Assembly (NCBI GenBank): GCA_021769025.1
Contig: JAETTS010000036.1
Coordinates: forward strand, 1 to 12,563
Source: Enterocloster bolteae
Lineage (GTDB): Bacteria; Bacillota_A; Clostridia; Lachnospirales; Lachnospiraceae
Length of the DNA stretch: 12,563 nt
Reading direction: 5' to 3'
The notes beneath the pieces are model-generated. The model was not told the origin of the DNA, ran no database searches, and was given only the letters and a program-made list of their open reading frames with translations. Both the position numbers and the translations under genes were made by a program. Each line of letters opens with the position of its first letter. Within the stretch, counting starts at the first letter, position 1. Positions 1-7,304 of the stretch are shown piece by piece.

Positions 1-528
1 ATATTTTAGTTTTGAGTATGCGCCATTGCCAGTCACCATTGCGACTACTTCTTTAAAACCACCGATACCACTTTCATTCAAGCTGACAATCTCCACTTTC
101 CAGCGATGGCTCTCGGCATAATTTACATACATGCGGTAAAGTTCAGCAGCAAATAAAGCTGCCTCCTCCCCGCCAGCCCCTGCACGGATCTCCAAAATAA
201 TATTTTTGTCATCATTGGGGTCTTTGGGAAGAAGCAAAATCTTTAGCTGATTCTCCAGCGTCTCGATTCGATCCTTTGCATCGGCCAGTTCCTCTTTGGC
301 CAATTCCCGCATCTCCTCGTCGCTTTCCTCTTCCAAAAGCGCCAGGCTTTCCTCCACATCTTTTTTGGCCTGTTTGTACTGCTTATATGCTTCCACAAGA
401 GGTGATAAGTCAGCCTGCTCCTTCATCAGTTTACGGAACCGATTCTGGTCTTCTGCAACAGAAGGGTTATTTAATTCCAACATCAACTCTTCATAGTGGA
501 TTAAAATATCCTCCAAACGATCAAACAT
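1..528 (-). CDS. prfA: Peptide chain release factor 1, N-terminal 176 residues (cut by window edge)
   Basis: RF1 recognises UAA and UAG in the ribosomal A site and triggers release of the finished protein. The visible part begins with the helical N-terminal domain ([15 protein letters not shown]) and continues into the class-I release factor core, with the motifs [25 protein letters not shown] and, at the edge, [11 protein letters not shown]. This closely matches RF1 rather than RF2. The codon-reading PxT motif and the catalytic GGQ loop lie beyond the left edge, so they cannot be checked. The ATG at 526-528 has a good ribosome binding site (AAAGGAGAGG) a few bases upstream. Its start lies 28 bases after the prmC stop, so the two are almost surely co-transcribed; PrmC methylates the glutamine of the RF1 GGQ motif. 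Confidence 0.96.
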   Translation of the reverse strand, partial: MFDRLEDILIHYEELMLELNNPSVAEDQNRFRKLMKEQADLSPLVEAYKQYKQAKKDVEESLALLEEESDEEMRELAKEELADAKDRIETLENQLKILLLPKDPNDDKNIILEIRAGAGGEEAALFAAELYRMYVNYAESHRWKVEIVSLNESGIGGFKEVVAMVTGNGAYSKLKY

Positions 529-556
529 GGGATTTTCCTCTCCTTTCTATTCTTTA

Positions 557-1540
557 TCATGGATAATCTGCCCGAACCACCCGATCCATGCCTGGCAGAT
601 CCTTTATCACTTTTATATGTTGAAAATCATAGTACCCCAACAATTCACAGACTGCCGATCCCTGGTCATATCCGATCTCCAGATAGAGGGATGCTCCAGG
701 ATTTAGCCACTTCCCTGCCTCCGCAGCGATTCTGCGATAAAACTCCATTCCATCCTGGCTGCCGTCCAACGCCATACGGGGTTCATTGTCCCGTACTTCC
801 GGCATAAGCCCATTGATCACAGGGGTCGGTATATAGGGCGGGTTGGATACCAGCAGGTCAAATTTACAGCCTGGGCTCAGTGCCCCAAACAGATCCCCTT
901 TACACAAGGTAAATCGCGGCTGAATTGTATCTGTAATCTGGTTCCCTTGAACTGGTTCCGGGCATCCCGCTCCCCCAGGTTCTCTCCCTGAATGCTGCGG
1001 TTCCCAGTTCTCAAAAAGAAGTGTTGTATCTTTCAACAAGTTTCCTGCATTCTCCCTGGCCACACAGAGGGCCTTCTCTGAAAGATCCGTCGCTGTCACC
1101 TCCTGAAAACCGCCTTTCACTGCCAAGCTAATGGCAATACAACCAGAACCCGTACACAGATCCAGAACTCGTTTTTCTTTTCCGCAAAAGGGCCTTTGCG
1201 CCTGCTCTGCCAGAACCTGCTCCACCAGTGTCTCGGTATCCTGTCGCGGAATCAACACATGGCGGTTCACACGGAAGGTAAGCCCCATAAATTCCTGGCT
1301 TCCCAGAATGTAGGGCAGGGGGATTCTCTCGCAACGCTTGCCAATCATTGCATGGTAGTGGAAAATTGCCTGTTCTGTTTCCTGGCTTTCGGGAAGCATA
1401 TGCATTCGGTTCATCAAAAAATGAACCATGTCTGTCTGAAATGCTTCTAAAAGAAGCCTTCTTGCATCTAACTGTGCCTCCAAATCCCCTGCTTTCTGTA
1501 GTTTTTCCGTTCCCTCTGTCAATAGCTGATGCAGTGTCAT
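557..1540 (-). CDS. prmC: Peptide chain release factor N5-glutamine methyltransferase PrmC
   Basis: PrmC uses S-adenosylmethionine to methylate the GGQ glutamine of release factors, which speeds up peptide release. The 327-residue protein has the helical N-terminal domain (about 1-90), the linker motif LIPRQDTETLVE (96-107), the SAM-binding loop DLCTGSGCIAI (127-137), the acidic strand end ATDLS (150-154) and the catalytic NPPY (233-236). Family members are usually about 280 residues; the excess is a Gly/Pro/Gln-rich stretch at about 178-209 between two core strands (see findings). The start ATG follows GGGAGATGAGAG. It lies 45 bases after the DUF1385 stop and just before prfA, its substrate gene, so an operon is likely. 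Identity is firm; the role of the insert is unknown. Confidence 0.95.
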   Translation of the reverse strand: MTLHQLLTEGTEKLQKAGDLEAQLDARRLLLEAFQTDMVHFLMNRMHMLPESQETEQAIFHYHAMIGKRCERIPLPYILGSQEFMGLTFRVNRHVLIPRQDTETLVEQVLAEQAQRPFCGKEKRVLDLCTGSGCIAISLAVKGGFQEVTATDLSEKALCVARENAGNLLKDTTLLFENWEPQHSGREPGGAGCPEPVQGNQITDTIQPRFTLCKGDLFGALSPGCKFDLLVSNPPYIPTPVINGLMPEVRDNEPRMALDGSQDGMEFYRRIAAEAGKWLNPGASLYLEIGYDQGSAVCELLGYYDFQHIKVIKDLPGMDRVVRADYP

Positions 1541-1585
1541 CTCTCATCTCCCATAGCAGGCCATAATGGTTAAGGCAACAGCCCT

Positions 1586-2530
1586 TTACGTGGGAGTGCC
1601 CTTCGGAAAATTCTCTGCCAGATAGGCTTTCCAATCAAAGACTGCCTCTACCGCTACAATGGCAACTTCTATCATGCTGTCATCCGGCTCTTTGGTTGTC
1701 ATGTTTTGCATCCAAAGACCTGGCTTGCTTAACAGATTCACCAAGGTATGGTCGCTTCTCCCTGCCAACCGTAAGAACTCATAGGATACGCCGGCAATTA
1801 CCGGTATCAATACAATTCGGCTGACCATTTTCATCAGAATCCCATCTACCCGGATGACCATAAAAAATAAAATACTGATCATCATCACAATAATCAAGAA
1901 ACTGGTACCGCAGCGTTTATGCTGCTTGGAGCTTGCCCGAACATTGTCTACATTCAGTTCCATCCCATGTTCGATGCAGTTAATACACTTATGTTCTGCA
2001 CCGTGATACATAAAGGTACGTCGGATATCTTCCATATTGGAGATCAGTTTAATATATGCAATGAAGATCGCCAAGCGAATAACCCCCTCCAAAAAAGCCA
2101 TCCCCGTCTCAGACGGAATAAAGGGATGAATCAGGCGGCTGATTCCCAAGGGCAAAATCATAAAGATCCCGATTGCCGCAACCACGGCAAATATCATGGA
2201 AAAGGTTATCAAAACTTTTTCCAGCCTTTCACCAAATACATTATCTAGCCATAGTTCAAAACGGCTTGGCTTCTCATTCTCATCATCCTCAAAAAAACTG
2301 GCTGAAAACGTCAGTGTCTTCATACCAAGAATCATAGAATCCGCAAAGCTAAAGATACCCCGGATAAACGGCAGAGAAAAAAGCTTTACCTTTTTTGTCA
2401 GACTGACATATTGGCTTTTTTGAACCTCAATCTCTCCGTTGGGTTTGCGCACCGCTGTGGCATAATCATCCTTGTTCTTCATCATGATTCCTTCAATTAC
2501 GGCTTGCCCGCCGATTCCAGAATATTTCAT
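1586..2530 (-). CDS. DUF1385 family membrane protein (YqhQ-like)
   Basis: A 314-residue integral membrane protein of the DUF1385 family, whose biochemical function is not known to me. Family hallmarks are the N-terminal GGQAVIEGIMMK (7-18), the central YHGAEHKCINCIE (175-187), KRCGTSFL (205-212) and the C-terminal block MTTKEPDDSMIEVAI (277-291). Hydrophobic segments lie at about 105-132, 145-165, 207-227 and 235-256, with a weaker one near 50-70. The conserved His and Cys residues (H176, H180, C182, C185, C207) could bind a metal or form a redox pair, but that is inference. I place the start at the ATG ending at 2530 because AAAGGAAGATTC precedes it; an in-frame TTG 21 bases upstream has no such signal. 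It sits between rpmE and prmC, an order common in Clostridia. Confidence 0.9.
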   Translation of the reverse strand: MKYSGIGGQAVIEGIMMKNKDDYATAVRKPNGEIEVQKSQYVSLTKKVKLFSLPFIRGIFSFADSMILGMKTLTFSASFFEDDENEKPSRFELWLDNVFGERLEKVLITFSMIFAVVAAIGIFMILPLGISRLIHPFIPSETGMAFLEGVIRLAIFIAYIKLISNMEDIRRTFMYHGAEHKCINCIEHGMELNVDNVRASSKQHKRCGTSFLIIVMMISILFFMVIRVDGILMKMVSRIVLIPVIAGVSYEFLRLAGRSDHTLVNLLSKPGLWMQNMTTKEPDDSMIEVAIVAVEAVFDWKAYLAENFPKGTPT

Positions 2531-2560
2531 GAATCTTCCTTTCTCAAACAAAACATAACG

Positions 2561-2603
2561 AAAAATAGGTTGAGCACCCGTGTTTCCACTTAAGCCTCAA
2601 CCT
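2561..2603 (-). terminator. Hairpin with short U-run after rpmE (likely terminator or attenuator)
   Basis: Read on the minus strand, an 8-base stem AGGTTGAG (2603-2596) pairs perfectly with CTCAACCT (2574-2567) and is followed by ATTTTT (2566-2561). The 21-base loop holds a nested GTG-GAAA-CAC mini-hairpin. It lies between the rpmE stop and the DUF1385 start. The stem is only moderately GC-rich and the U-run is short, so partial termination that lowers expression of DUF1385, prmC and prfA relative to rpmE is more likely than a full stop. An A-run on the other side means it could also act on the plus strand. Confidence 0.5.
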
Positions 2604-2648
2604 TTTCTCTGCTCATACTCCAGAGTGCTCTGCACTCATATGCCTTCA

Positions 2649-2858
2649 TCAATTCTCAGCGTTAATGCCATACTTACGATTGAACTTATCAATACGTCCA
2701 CGAGCAGCCGCTGTCTTCTGCTGGCCTGTGTAGAATGAATGGCACTTGGAACAAACTTCCACGTGAATCTCCTTCTTAGTAGAGCCTGTTACAAATTCAT
2801 TGCCACAGTTGCAGGTCACTTTTGCCTGATAATACTCCGGATGGATACCCTCTCTCAT
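2649..2858 (-). CDS. rpmE: 50S ribosomal protein L31 (zinc-binding type)
   Basis: L31 is a small protein of the large ribosomal subunit that bridges to the small subunit. The 69-residue product starts [10 protein letters not shown], the usual L31 opening. It carries the four-cysteine zinc set typical of the zinc-type paralogue: C16 and C18 (CNC) with C36 and C39 (CSKC), followed by HSFYTGQQK and a basic tail FNRKYG. The start at 2856-2858 is set by GAGAGGTGAGATC just upstream; an in-frame TTG 45 bases earlier would add an atypical extension and is rejected. It lies directly downstream of rho and has a recognisable promoter and a short structured leader of its own. Confidence 0.96.
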   Translation of the reverse strand: MREGIHPEYYQAKVTCNCGNEFVTGSTKKEIHVEVCSKCHSFYTGQQKTAAARGRIDKFNRKYGINAEN

Positions 2859-2894
2859 GATCTCACCTCTCAACTCTTTTACTCTATTTCTATT

Positions 2895-2910
2895 GTGATT
2901 CAAAAATCAC
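2895..2910 (-). promoter_or_regulatory. Hairpin in the rpmE 5' leader
   Basis: On the minus strand GTGATT (2910-2905) and AATCAC (2900-2895) form a perfect six-base stem with a TTTG loop. It falls within the roughly 70-base leader between the predicted transcription start near 2929 and the rpmE ATG. Ribosomal protein genes often carry leader structures that bind their own product, and L31 leader motifs have been reported in bacteria, but this hairpin alone does not establish one here. Confidence 0.4.
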
Positions 2911-2935
2911 GATTTACCATATAAACAGCTTAGTT

Positions 2936-2964
2936 AGTATATCATAGAATATTTTTTTATGCAA
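2936..2964 (-). promoter_or_regulatory. Sigma-A type promoter of rpmE
   Basis: On the minus strand, TTGCAT (2964-2959) and TATACT (2941-2936) are separated by exactly 17 bases, and the -10 box is preceded by TG plus one base (TGATATACT), giving an extended -10. The region is AT-rich and lies in the gap between rho and rpmE, facing rpmE. Transcription would start near 2929. This is the best-formed promoter in the window and suggests that rpmE and the genes after it can be transcribed independently of rho. Confidence 0.75.
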
Positions 2965-2982
2965 GCAGAAAAATCGGAAATC

Positions 2983-4785
2983 CTAGAAAAATCTGGTTCT
3001 TTTTGCATTTTCTATAAATTCTCGGTTGTTTCTTGTCCTGGCAAACAGATTCAGAATCTGCTCCACCGCTTCATCCTGCTTTAAACTGTTGGTGGCTTTT
3101 CGCAAGGTATCCACACACTCTTTTTCCTCTGCCGTCAGAAGAAGATGATCGTTCCGTGTGCCAGATTTCAGGATGTCAATGGCTGGGAAGATCCGTTTCT
3201 CAGACAGCTTCCTGTCCAGCACAAGTTCCATGTTACCTGTACTCTTAAATTCTTCGTAGATGACATCATCCATCCGGCTGCCTGTATCCACCAATGCGGT
3301 TGCAAGTATAGTCAGGCTTCCCCCCTCCCTCATATTCCTGGCTGCACCGAAAAAGCGCTTGGGCATATGAAGGGCTGTGGGATCTAAACCGCCGGATAAC
3401 GTACGGCCGCTGGGAGGAACCACCAGATTATAAGCTCGGGCAAGGCGGGTAATACTGTCCAAAAGAATGGTCACATCCCGTCCGTGTTCTACCAGACGCT
3501 TAGCGCGCTCTACCACCATCTCCGATACCCTTTTGTGGCGTTCGGGAAGCTCATCAAATGTAGAGTATATGATCTCCACATTCTTGCCGAATACAGATTC
3601 TTTTACATCTGTGACCTCCTCCGGGCGCTCATCGATCAGAAGGATGATAAGATGCATATCCGGATTGTTGGTAGTCACCGCCTGAGCGACTTGCTTTAAC
3701 AGAGTAGTCTTTCCTGCTTTTGGCGGAGAGACAATGAGACCACGTTGTCCTTTTCCGATGGGAGCCAGTAAATCCAGCACACGCATAGCTGTGCTGTTGA
3801 CTCTTCCGGCTGTCTCCATGTGAAGCCTCTCATTGGGAAAAACCGGTGTCAGATCTTCAAAGTTGGGCCTTCTTTCTAGAACAGAAGGGGGCATGCCATT
3901 GACAGAACGGATATAAAGCAAGGCAGCAAATTTCTCCTGGGCAGTTTTGACCCTTCTGCTTCCAACAATGATGTCTCCGGTCTTCATATTAAAACGGCGG
4001 ATCTGGGACGGAGCCACGTACACGTCATTTTCTCCCGGAAGGAAATTCTCACAGCGGATAAATCCGAAGCCATCAGGCATAACCTCAAGAATGCCATTGG
4101 CCTCAACACCGCTGTCAAGCTCTGCCATCTCCTGAGAGGCCTGTTCCTGCACTCCCATGTCACTGTCCGTGCTGGACGGTTCTCTTCGCATAGCCTGGCG
4201 CTCTGGCTGGGCCACCTTATCCATCCGCTCTCCACGCTGAAACTGCTGAGCCGGCTTATCCGGTCGTTCCCCCCGATCTGTCTGGACGGTTCTCTGAACC
4301 GCTCTGTCTGACCGTTCTCCACGCTCCGGCTGAGCCGCTCTGGCAACTCTCTCCGGATTTTCTGGCTGAGCCACTCTGGCAGTTCTCTCTACATTCTCTG
4401 GCTGGGCAGCTCTGGCAGTTCTCTCCACGTTCTCTGGCTGGGCAGCTCTGGCAGTTCTCTCCACGTTCTCTGGCTGGGCGACTCTGGCAGTTCTCTCCAG
4501 ATTCTCCGGCTCCATTGCCCGTCTTGTATGTTCCCTATGCAAGACTTTATCAGATCGTTCCAAATTGCCTGCCTGAGGCACCTGTTCCATCCCCGCTGCA
4601 CCACTTAATTGGGTATTCCCATCGGATTCTGTCTGGGATGCTTTTTGTGTATCCATCTCTTGTGCGCGCCGGCAAAGCAATTCTATAATTTCACTTTTTT
4701 TCATTCCACTCAGGCCTTTCATTCCCTGAGATTTTGCTAATTCTTTTAATTCTGTCAATGGTAATGTTTGCAATTTTTCACGCAT
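2983..4785 (-). CDS. rho: Transcription termination factor Rho with long disordered insert
   Basis: Rho is the hexameric RNA-dependent ATPase that ends transcription by pulling on nascent RNA. Domains in the 600-residue protein: N-terminal helical Rho_N ([12 protein letters not shown], 8-19, to about 40); a polar Gln/Glu/Arg/Pro-rich insert (about 45-228); the RNA-binding cold-shock-like domain (about 230-285) with GFGFIR (239-244); and the ATPase core with Walker A PPKAGKTT (354-361), Walker [14 protein letters not shown] (379-391), the Q-loop region [12 protein letters not shown] (458-469) and KRFFGAARN (476-484). The usual length is about 420 residues, so most of the excess is the insert, which holds six 12-residue repeats. 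The start ATG follows AAAGGAGAAT. All catalytic motifs are intact, so it should be active. Confidence 0.97.
   Translation of the reverse strand: MREKLQTLPLTELKELAKSQGMKGLSGMKKSEIIELLCRRAQEMDTQKASQTESDGNTQLSGAAGMEQVPQAGNLERSDKVLHREHTRRAMEPENLERTARVAQPENVERTARAAQPENVERTARAAQPENVERTARVAQPENPERVARAAQPERGERSDRAVQRTVQTDRGERPDKPAQQFQRGERMDKVAQPERQAMRREPSSTDSDMGVQEQASQEMAELDSGVEANGILEVMPDGFGFIRCENFLPGENDVYVAPSQIRRFNMKTGDIIVGSRRVKTAQEKFAALLYIRSVNGMPPSVLERRPNFEDLTPVFPNERLHMETAGRVNSTAMRVLDLLAPIGKGQRGLIVSPPKAGKTTLLKQVAQAVTTNNPDMHLIILLIDERPEEVTDVKESVFGKNVEIIYSTFDELPERHKRVSEMVVERAKRLVEHGRDVTILLDSITRLARAYNLVVPPSGRTLSGGLDPTALHMPKRFFGAARNMREGGSLTILATALVDTGSRMDDVIYEEFKSTGNMELVLDRKLSEKRIFPAIDILKSGTRNDHLLLTAEEKECVDTLRKATNSLKQDEAVEQILNLFARTRNNREFIENAKRTRFF
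4294..4509 (-). repeat. Six 36-bp tandem repeats inside rho (12-residue units)
   Basis: The coding strand repeats a 36-base unit six times, giving the peptides [24 protein letters not shown] (twice), [24 protein letters not shown] and [12 protein letters not shown] (Rho residues 93-164). The middle three copies are nearly identical in DNA, while the outer copies have drifted. The unit is a multiple of three, so copy changes keep the reading frame. There are no spacers between units. The repeats are rich in Glu, Arg and Pro and are expected to be unstructured. Confidence 0.92.
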
Positions 4786-4834
4786 CTTTTATTCTCCTTT
4801 TTTCTTCACAGTCCGGCTACCTTCAGGGATTCTC

Positions 4835-4870
4835 CTTCGAATCAGGAATAATCTTCGAATTAGGAATAAA
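4835..4870. repeat. 18-bp tandem direct repeat in the rho leader
   Basis: Two adjacent copies, CTTCGAATCAGGAATAAT (4835-4852) and CTTCGAATTAGGAATAAA (4853-4870), agree at 16 of 18 positions. They lie between the predicted rho transcription start and its ATG. Each holds the palindrome TTCGAA. No start codon opens a convincing reading frame through them, so they are more likely RNA or DNA regulatory sequence than a leader peptide. Confidence 0.6.
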
Positions 4871-4896
4871 TGAAAAGCTTAAGAATACCAGATATC

Positions 4897-4921
4897 AAGC
4901 GGCCCTTAAGGCCGCTTTTTT
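4897..4921 (+). terminator. GC-rich hairpin with T-run on the plus strand, at the 5' end of the rho transcript
   Basis: AAGCGGCC (4897-4904) and GGCCGCTT (4910-4917) form a perfect 8-base stem with a CTTAA loop, followed by a run of T up to 4921. This is a textbook intrinsic terminator only for plus-strand transcription, yet no gene precedes it on that strand. On the minus strand the same stem has no U-run after it and would sit at the extreme 5' end of rho mRNA. It may stop antisense RNA from entering rarA, shield the rho mRNA 5' end, or both. Confidence 0.55.
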
Positions 4922-4923
4922 AT

Positions 4924-4952
4924 ATTATATCCTATTTTCCTATAAAAAAAAA
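4924..4952 (-). promoter_or_regulatory. Possible rho promoter
   Basis: A consensus -10 box TATAAT lies at 4929-4924 on the minus strand. Seventeen bases upstream is only a T-run (4952-4947), a poor -35 match, directly next to the rarA stop codon. The position, just after rarA and facing rho, is sensible. If used, transcription would begin in the A-run directly before the GC-rich stem. Confidence 0.4.
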
Positions 4953-4953
4953 G

Positions 4954-6270
4954 TTATTTTTTTAAGAAATCCATATATTTCCCAATATTTCTTTCGTTTC
5001 CTTGGTCTGATATATGATAAAACTCTTTGTTCTCCATGCCGTCCGGCAGATATTGCTGTTTTACATAGTGATTGGGATAATCGTGAGGATAGCGGTATCC
5101 ATCACCATGCCCCATCTTTTCTGCCCCTTTATAATGCCTGTCCTGCAAATGTACTGGCACTGGCATGGTCTTCTCACTGGCCACTGCCTCCATAGCCTCT
5201 CCAATGGCTGTAACCACTGAATTGCTTTTCGGTGCTGTTGCCACATAGATGGCTGCCTGTGCAAGAATAATCTGAGCCTCCGGCATGCCAATCCTCTCAG
5301 CTGCCAGCGACGCACTGACCGCCACCGTAAGCGCCTGTGGATCCGCCATTCCCACGTCTTCCGCCGCGTGAATCATGATCCTTCTGGCAATAAACTTTAT
5401 ATCCTCCCCTGCATACAGCATCCGAGCCAAATAGTAGACGGCTGCATCCGGATCCGATCCTCTCATACTTTTGATAAATGCAGATATGGTATCATAATGG
5501 TTATCCCCATCCTTATCGTATCGAACCGCACGTTTTTGTATACATTCCTGTGCCGTCTCCAGGTCAATGTGTATCTTCCCGTCACTGCCACGTTCTGTTG
5601 TAAGTACCCCCAATTCAATGGCATTGAGAGCATTGCGGGCGTCTCCATTGGCAGCATCAGCCAAAAATTCTACAGCGTCCTCATCAATCACTGCCTGATA
5701 CGTCCCCATTCCCTTTTCACAGTCGTAGACAGCACGATGGATCAGTTCTTTTATGTCTTCCTTCTCCAGTGGCTTCAACTCAAACACTCTGGAGCGGGAC
5801 AAGAGCGCATTGTTAACCTCAAAATATGGGTTCTCTGTCGTGGCTCCTATGAGAATCAAGGTGCCATCCTCAACAAATGGCAGCAGATAGTCCTGTTGGC
5901 TTTTATTAAAACGGTGAATCTCATCTACAAATAAAATAGTCTTCCTGCCGTACATCCCCAGATTATCTTTGGCTTCTCTCACTACCTCTTCCATGTCCTT
6001 CTTCCCAGCCACAGTCGCATTAATCTGGCGAAAACCGGCTTTGGTCGTATTGGCAATCACCTTGGCAAGGGTTGTTTTCCCTGTACCGGGAGGTCCATAA
6101 AAAATAACGGATCCTAGCTGATCCGCCTTGATCGCCCGGTAAAGCAGCTTATTCTTCCCAATAATGTGACGCTGTCCCACCACCTCGTCCAATGTGGCAG
6201 GACGAAGGCGTGAAGCCAATGGCGATTCCTGTTTTTTATTATTCTCTCTAACATAATCAAATAAATCCAT
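4954..6270 (-). CDS. rarA: Replication-associated recombination protein A (RarA/MgsA), AAA+ ATPase
   Basis: RarA is a cytoplasmic AAA+ ATPase related to clamp loaders and acts at stalled or broken replication forks. The 438-residue protein opens with MDLFDYVREN and the family motif SRLRPATLDEVVGQ (20-33). It has Walker A GPPGTGKTT (59-67), Walker B ILFVDEIHRF (112-121), sensor 1 LIGATTENP (140-148) and the arginine-finger region SRSRVF (158-163). The C-terminal half has the RarA blocks MRGSDPDAAVYYLARML and RRIMIHAAEDVGMADP, which exclude RuvB and DnaX. Length is normal. The ATG follows AAGGAGTACAC. It starts 44 bases after the deacetylase stop and may share its transcript, although no functional link between the two is known to me. 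Confidence 0.95.
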   Translation of the reverse strand: MDLFDYVRENNKKQESPLASRLRPATLDEVVGQRHIIGKNKLLYRAIKADQLGSVIFYGPPGTGKTTLAKVIANTTKAGFRQINATVAGKKDMEEVVREAKDNLGMYGRKTILFVDEIHRFNKSQQDYLLPFVEDGTLILIGATTENPYFEVNNALLSRSRVFELKPLEKEDIKELIHRAVYDCEKGMGTYQAVIDEDAVEFLADAANGDARNALNAIELGVLTTERGSDGKIHIDLETAQECIQKRAVRYDKDGDNHYDTISAFIKSMRGSDPDAAVYYLARMLYAGEDIKFIARRIMIHAAEDVGMADPQALTVAVSASLAAERIGMPEAQIILAQAAIYVATAPKSNSVVTAIGEAMEAVASEKTMPVPVHLQDRHYKGAEKMGHGDGYRYPHDYPNHYVKQQYLPDGMENKEFYHISDQGNERNIGKYMDFLKK

Positions 6271-6314
6271 GTGTACTCCTTACCATAAACCGTACCGATC
6301 TTTTTCTGCTGCCT

Positions 6315-7052
6315 CTATTCAACCAACAGTTCGTCAACCGTAACAAAATTATATCCTTCCTTAGCCAACGTGTCAATGATTTCCAGAGCGGCATCCACAG
6401 AAGTCTCATACACATCATGAAGCAGGATGACCGCACCATCATCTGCATACCGAATCACATGACGGACAATCTGGTTTTTATTCTGGGACTTCCAATCCAT
6501 AGTATCCACATCCCAGAGAGCCACCGTCATCGGAATGATACATTCCAGTTCTTCGCTCCAGGAGCCATAAGGAGGGCGAATATAGGAAGGCATCTCTCCG
6601 GTAATGTCAAAAATCTTCTGGTTGGTGGCATTGATCTGCTGGCAGGCAGCGTCTATATTTTCTTTTGACAGCTGCATATGGCTTTGGCTGTGATTACCGA
6701 TCAGATGACCATCCTCTTTCATCCTGCGGATAATGTCTTCATTTCCGTCAATATTTTGTCCAATCAAAAAGAACGACACCCTTACTCCCCGTGCTTTTAA
6801 GCCGTCTAACAGCATCGGTGTATAAACTGGGTGAGGCCCATCGTCAAAAGTTAAGGCAATCTCTTTTTTCGGCAAGGCAGTTTCCCTATCGCTTCCAGCC
6901 TTTTTCTCCTTTGCCAGTTCTTCTGGCATTGCGCTGGTTTTCTTGGCTCCATCTCCGGTTGTGGCGGATATAGTCGAATAGATATCTGCTGACAAAAGTA
7001 ATGCAATCAATCCCCATAGCCAAATCGCTCTTCTCCATTTCCGTCTGCGCAC
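6315..7052 (-). CDS. Membrane-anchored polysaccharide deacetylase (NodB domain)
   Basis: Carbohydrate esterase family 4 enzymes remove N-acetyl (or O-acetyl) groups from peptidoglycan, chitin or other glycans outside the cell. In the 245-residue form there is a basic N-terminus and one membrane segment (about 9-30), a short polar linker, then all five NodB motifs: TFDDGP (68-73, metal and base Asp), HSQSH (121-125, metal ligands), RPPY (159-162), DTMDW (183-187) and LLHD (210-213). I prefer the GTG at 7050-7052 because AGGGGGAGA lies six bases upstream; an in-frame ATG at 7080-7082 adds ten residues (MDMACRGRAT) but lacks a clear ribosome site. Peptidoglycan or a spore-related glycan is a plausible substrate, not shown by the sequence. 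Confidence 0.9.
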   Translation of the reverse strand: MRRRKWRRAIWLWGLIALLLSADIYSTISATTGDGAKKTSAMPEELAKEKKAGSDRETALPKKEIALTFDDGPHPVYTPMLLDGLKARGVRVSFFLIGQNIDGNEDIIRRMKEDGHLIGNHSQSHMQLSKENIDAACQQINATNQKIFDITGEMPSYIRPPYGSWSEELECIIPMTVALWDVDTMDWKSQNKNQIVRHVIRYADDGAVILLHDVYETSVDAALEIIDTLAKEGYNFVTVDELLVE

Positions 7053-7058
7053 GGTTGC

Positions 7059-7067
7059 TCTCCCCCT
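7059..7067 (-). promoter_or_regulatory. Ribosome binding site deciding the deacetylase start
   Basis: AGGGGGAGA on the minus strand stands six bases before the in-frame GTG at 7050-7052. No comparable signal precedes the longer ATG start at 7082. Confidence 0.5.
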
Positions 7068-7292
7068 ACATGCCATATCCATTCTTATTAATTTATACAG
7101 CTGTAAGGAAATCTATGACTATGCTACGGGTTATCCCCATAAAAATCCGGCTATGCCTGGACTCCTTATCTATTCAGCGCTGCAACGATCCGCTAAACAT
7201 AAGGTATTCCTATCCAGAACACAGCCGGTGTTTATTCTTTATATAGCCAAAGTTTTCTCTGGCTTTTCCATGTTCTTCTTGCAGTAAAAACA

Positions 7293-7304
7293 TGTTGTAC
7301 AACA
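7293..7304. promoter_or_regulatory. 12-bp perfect palindrome upstream of the deacetylase gene
   Basis: TGTTGTACAACA is a perfect inverted repeat in the 278-base gap between the TM2 gene and the deacetylase. It has the size of a dimeric repressor site. I see no strong promoter boxes beside it. Beyond this palindrome I found no gene or RNA in the gap; ATG-led frames there are at most about 15 codons and lack well-placed ribosome sites. Confidence 0.3.

Noticed and set aside
276..807. Plus-strand frames of 82-96 codons over prfA and prmC
   Set aside because: They overlap well-supported minus-strand genes, have no ribosome binding site I could see and look like unstructured shadow translations.
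4294..4509. 36-bp regular repeats resembling a CRISPR array
   Set aside because: The units are directly joined with no spacers and lie in the reading frame of rho, giving clean 12-residue peptide repeats.
4835..4895. Leader peptide upstream of rho
   Set aside because: A short open frame crosses the 18-bp repeat but lacks a credible start codon with a ribosome site.
4734..5195. Plus-strand frame of 153 codons crossing the rho-rarA gap
   Set aside because: It overlaps both flanking genes antisense and runs through the terminator-like hairpin, and the product has no family resemblance.
5368..5934. Open frame of 188 codons on the plus strand
   Set aside because: It is fully antisense to rarA, whose AAA+ motifs are unambiguous, and its product shows no recognisable domain.
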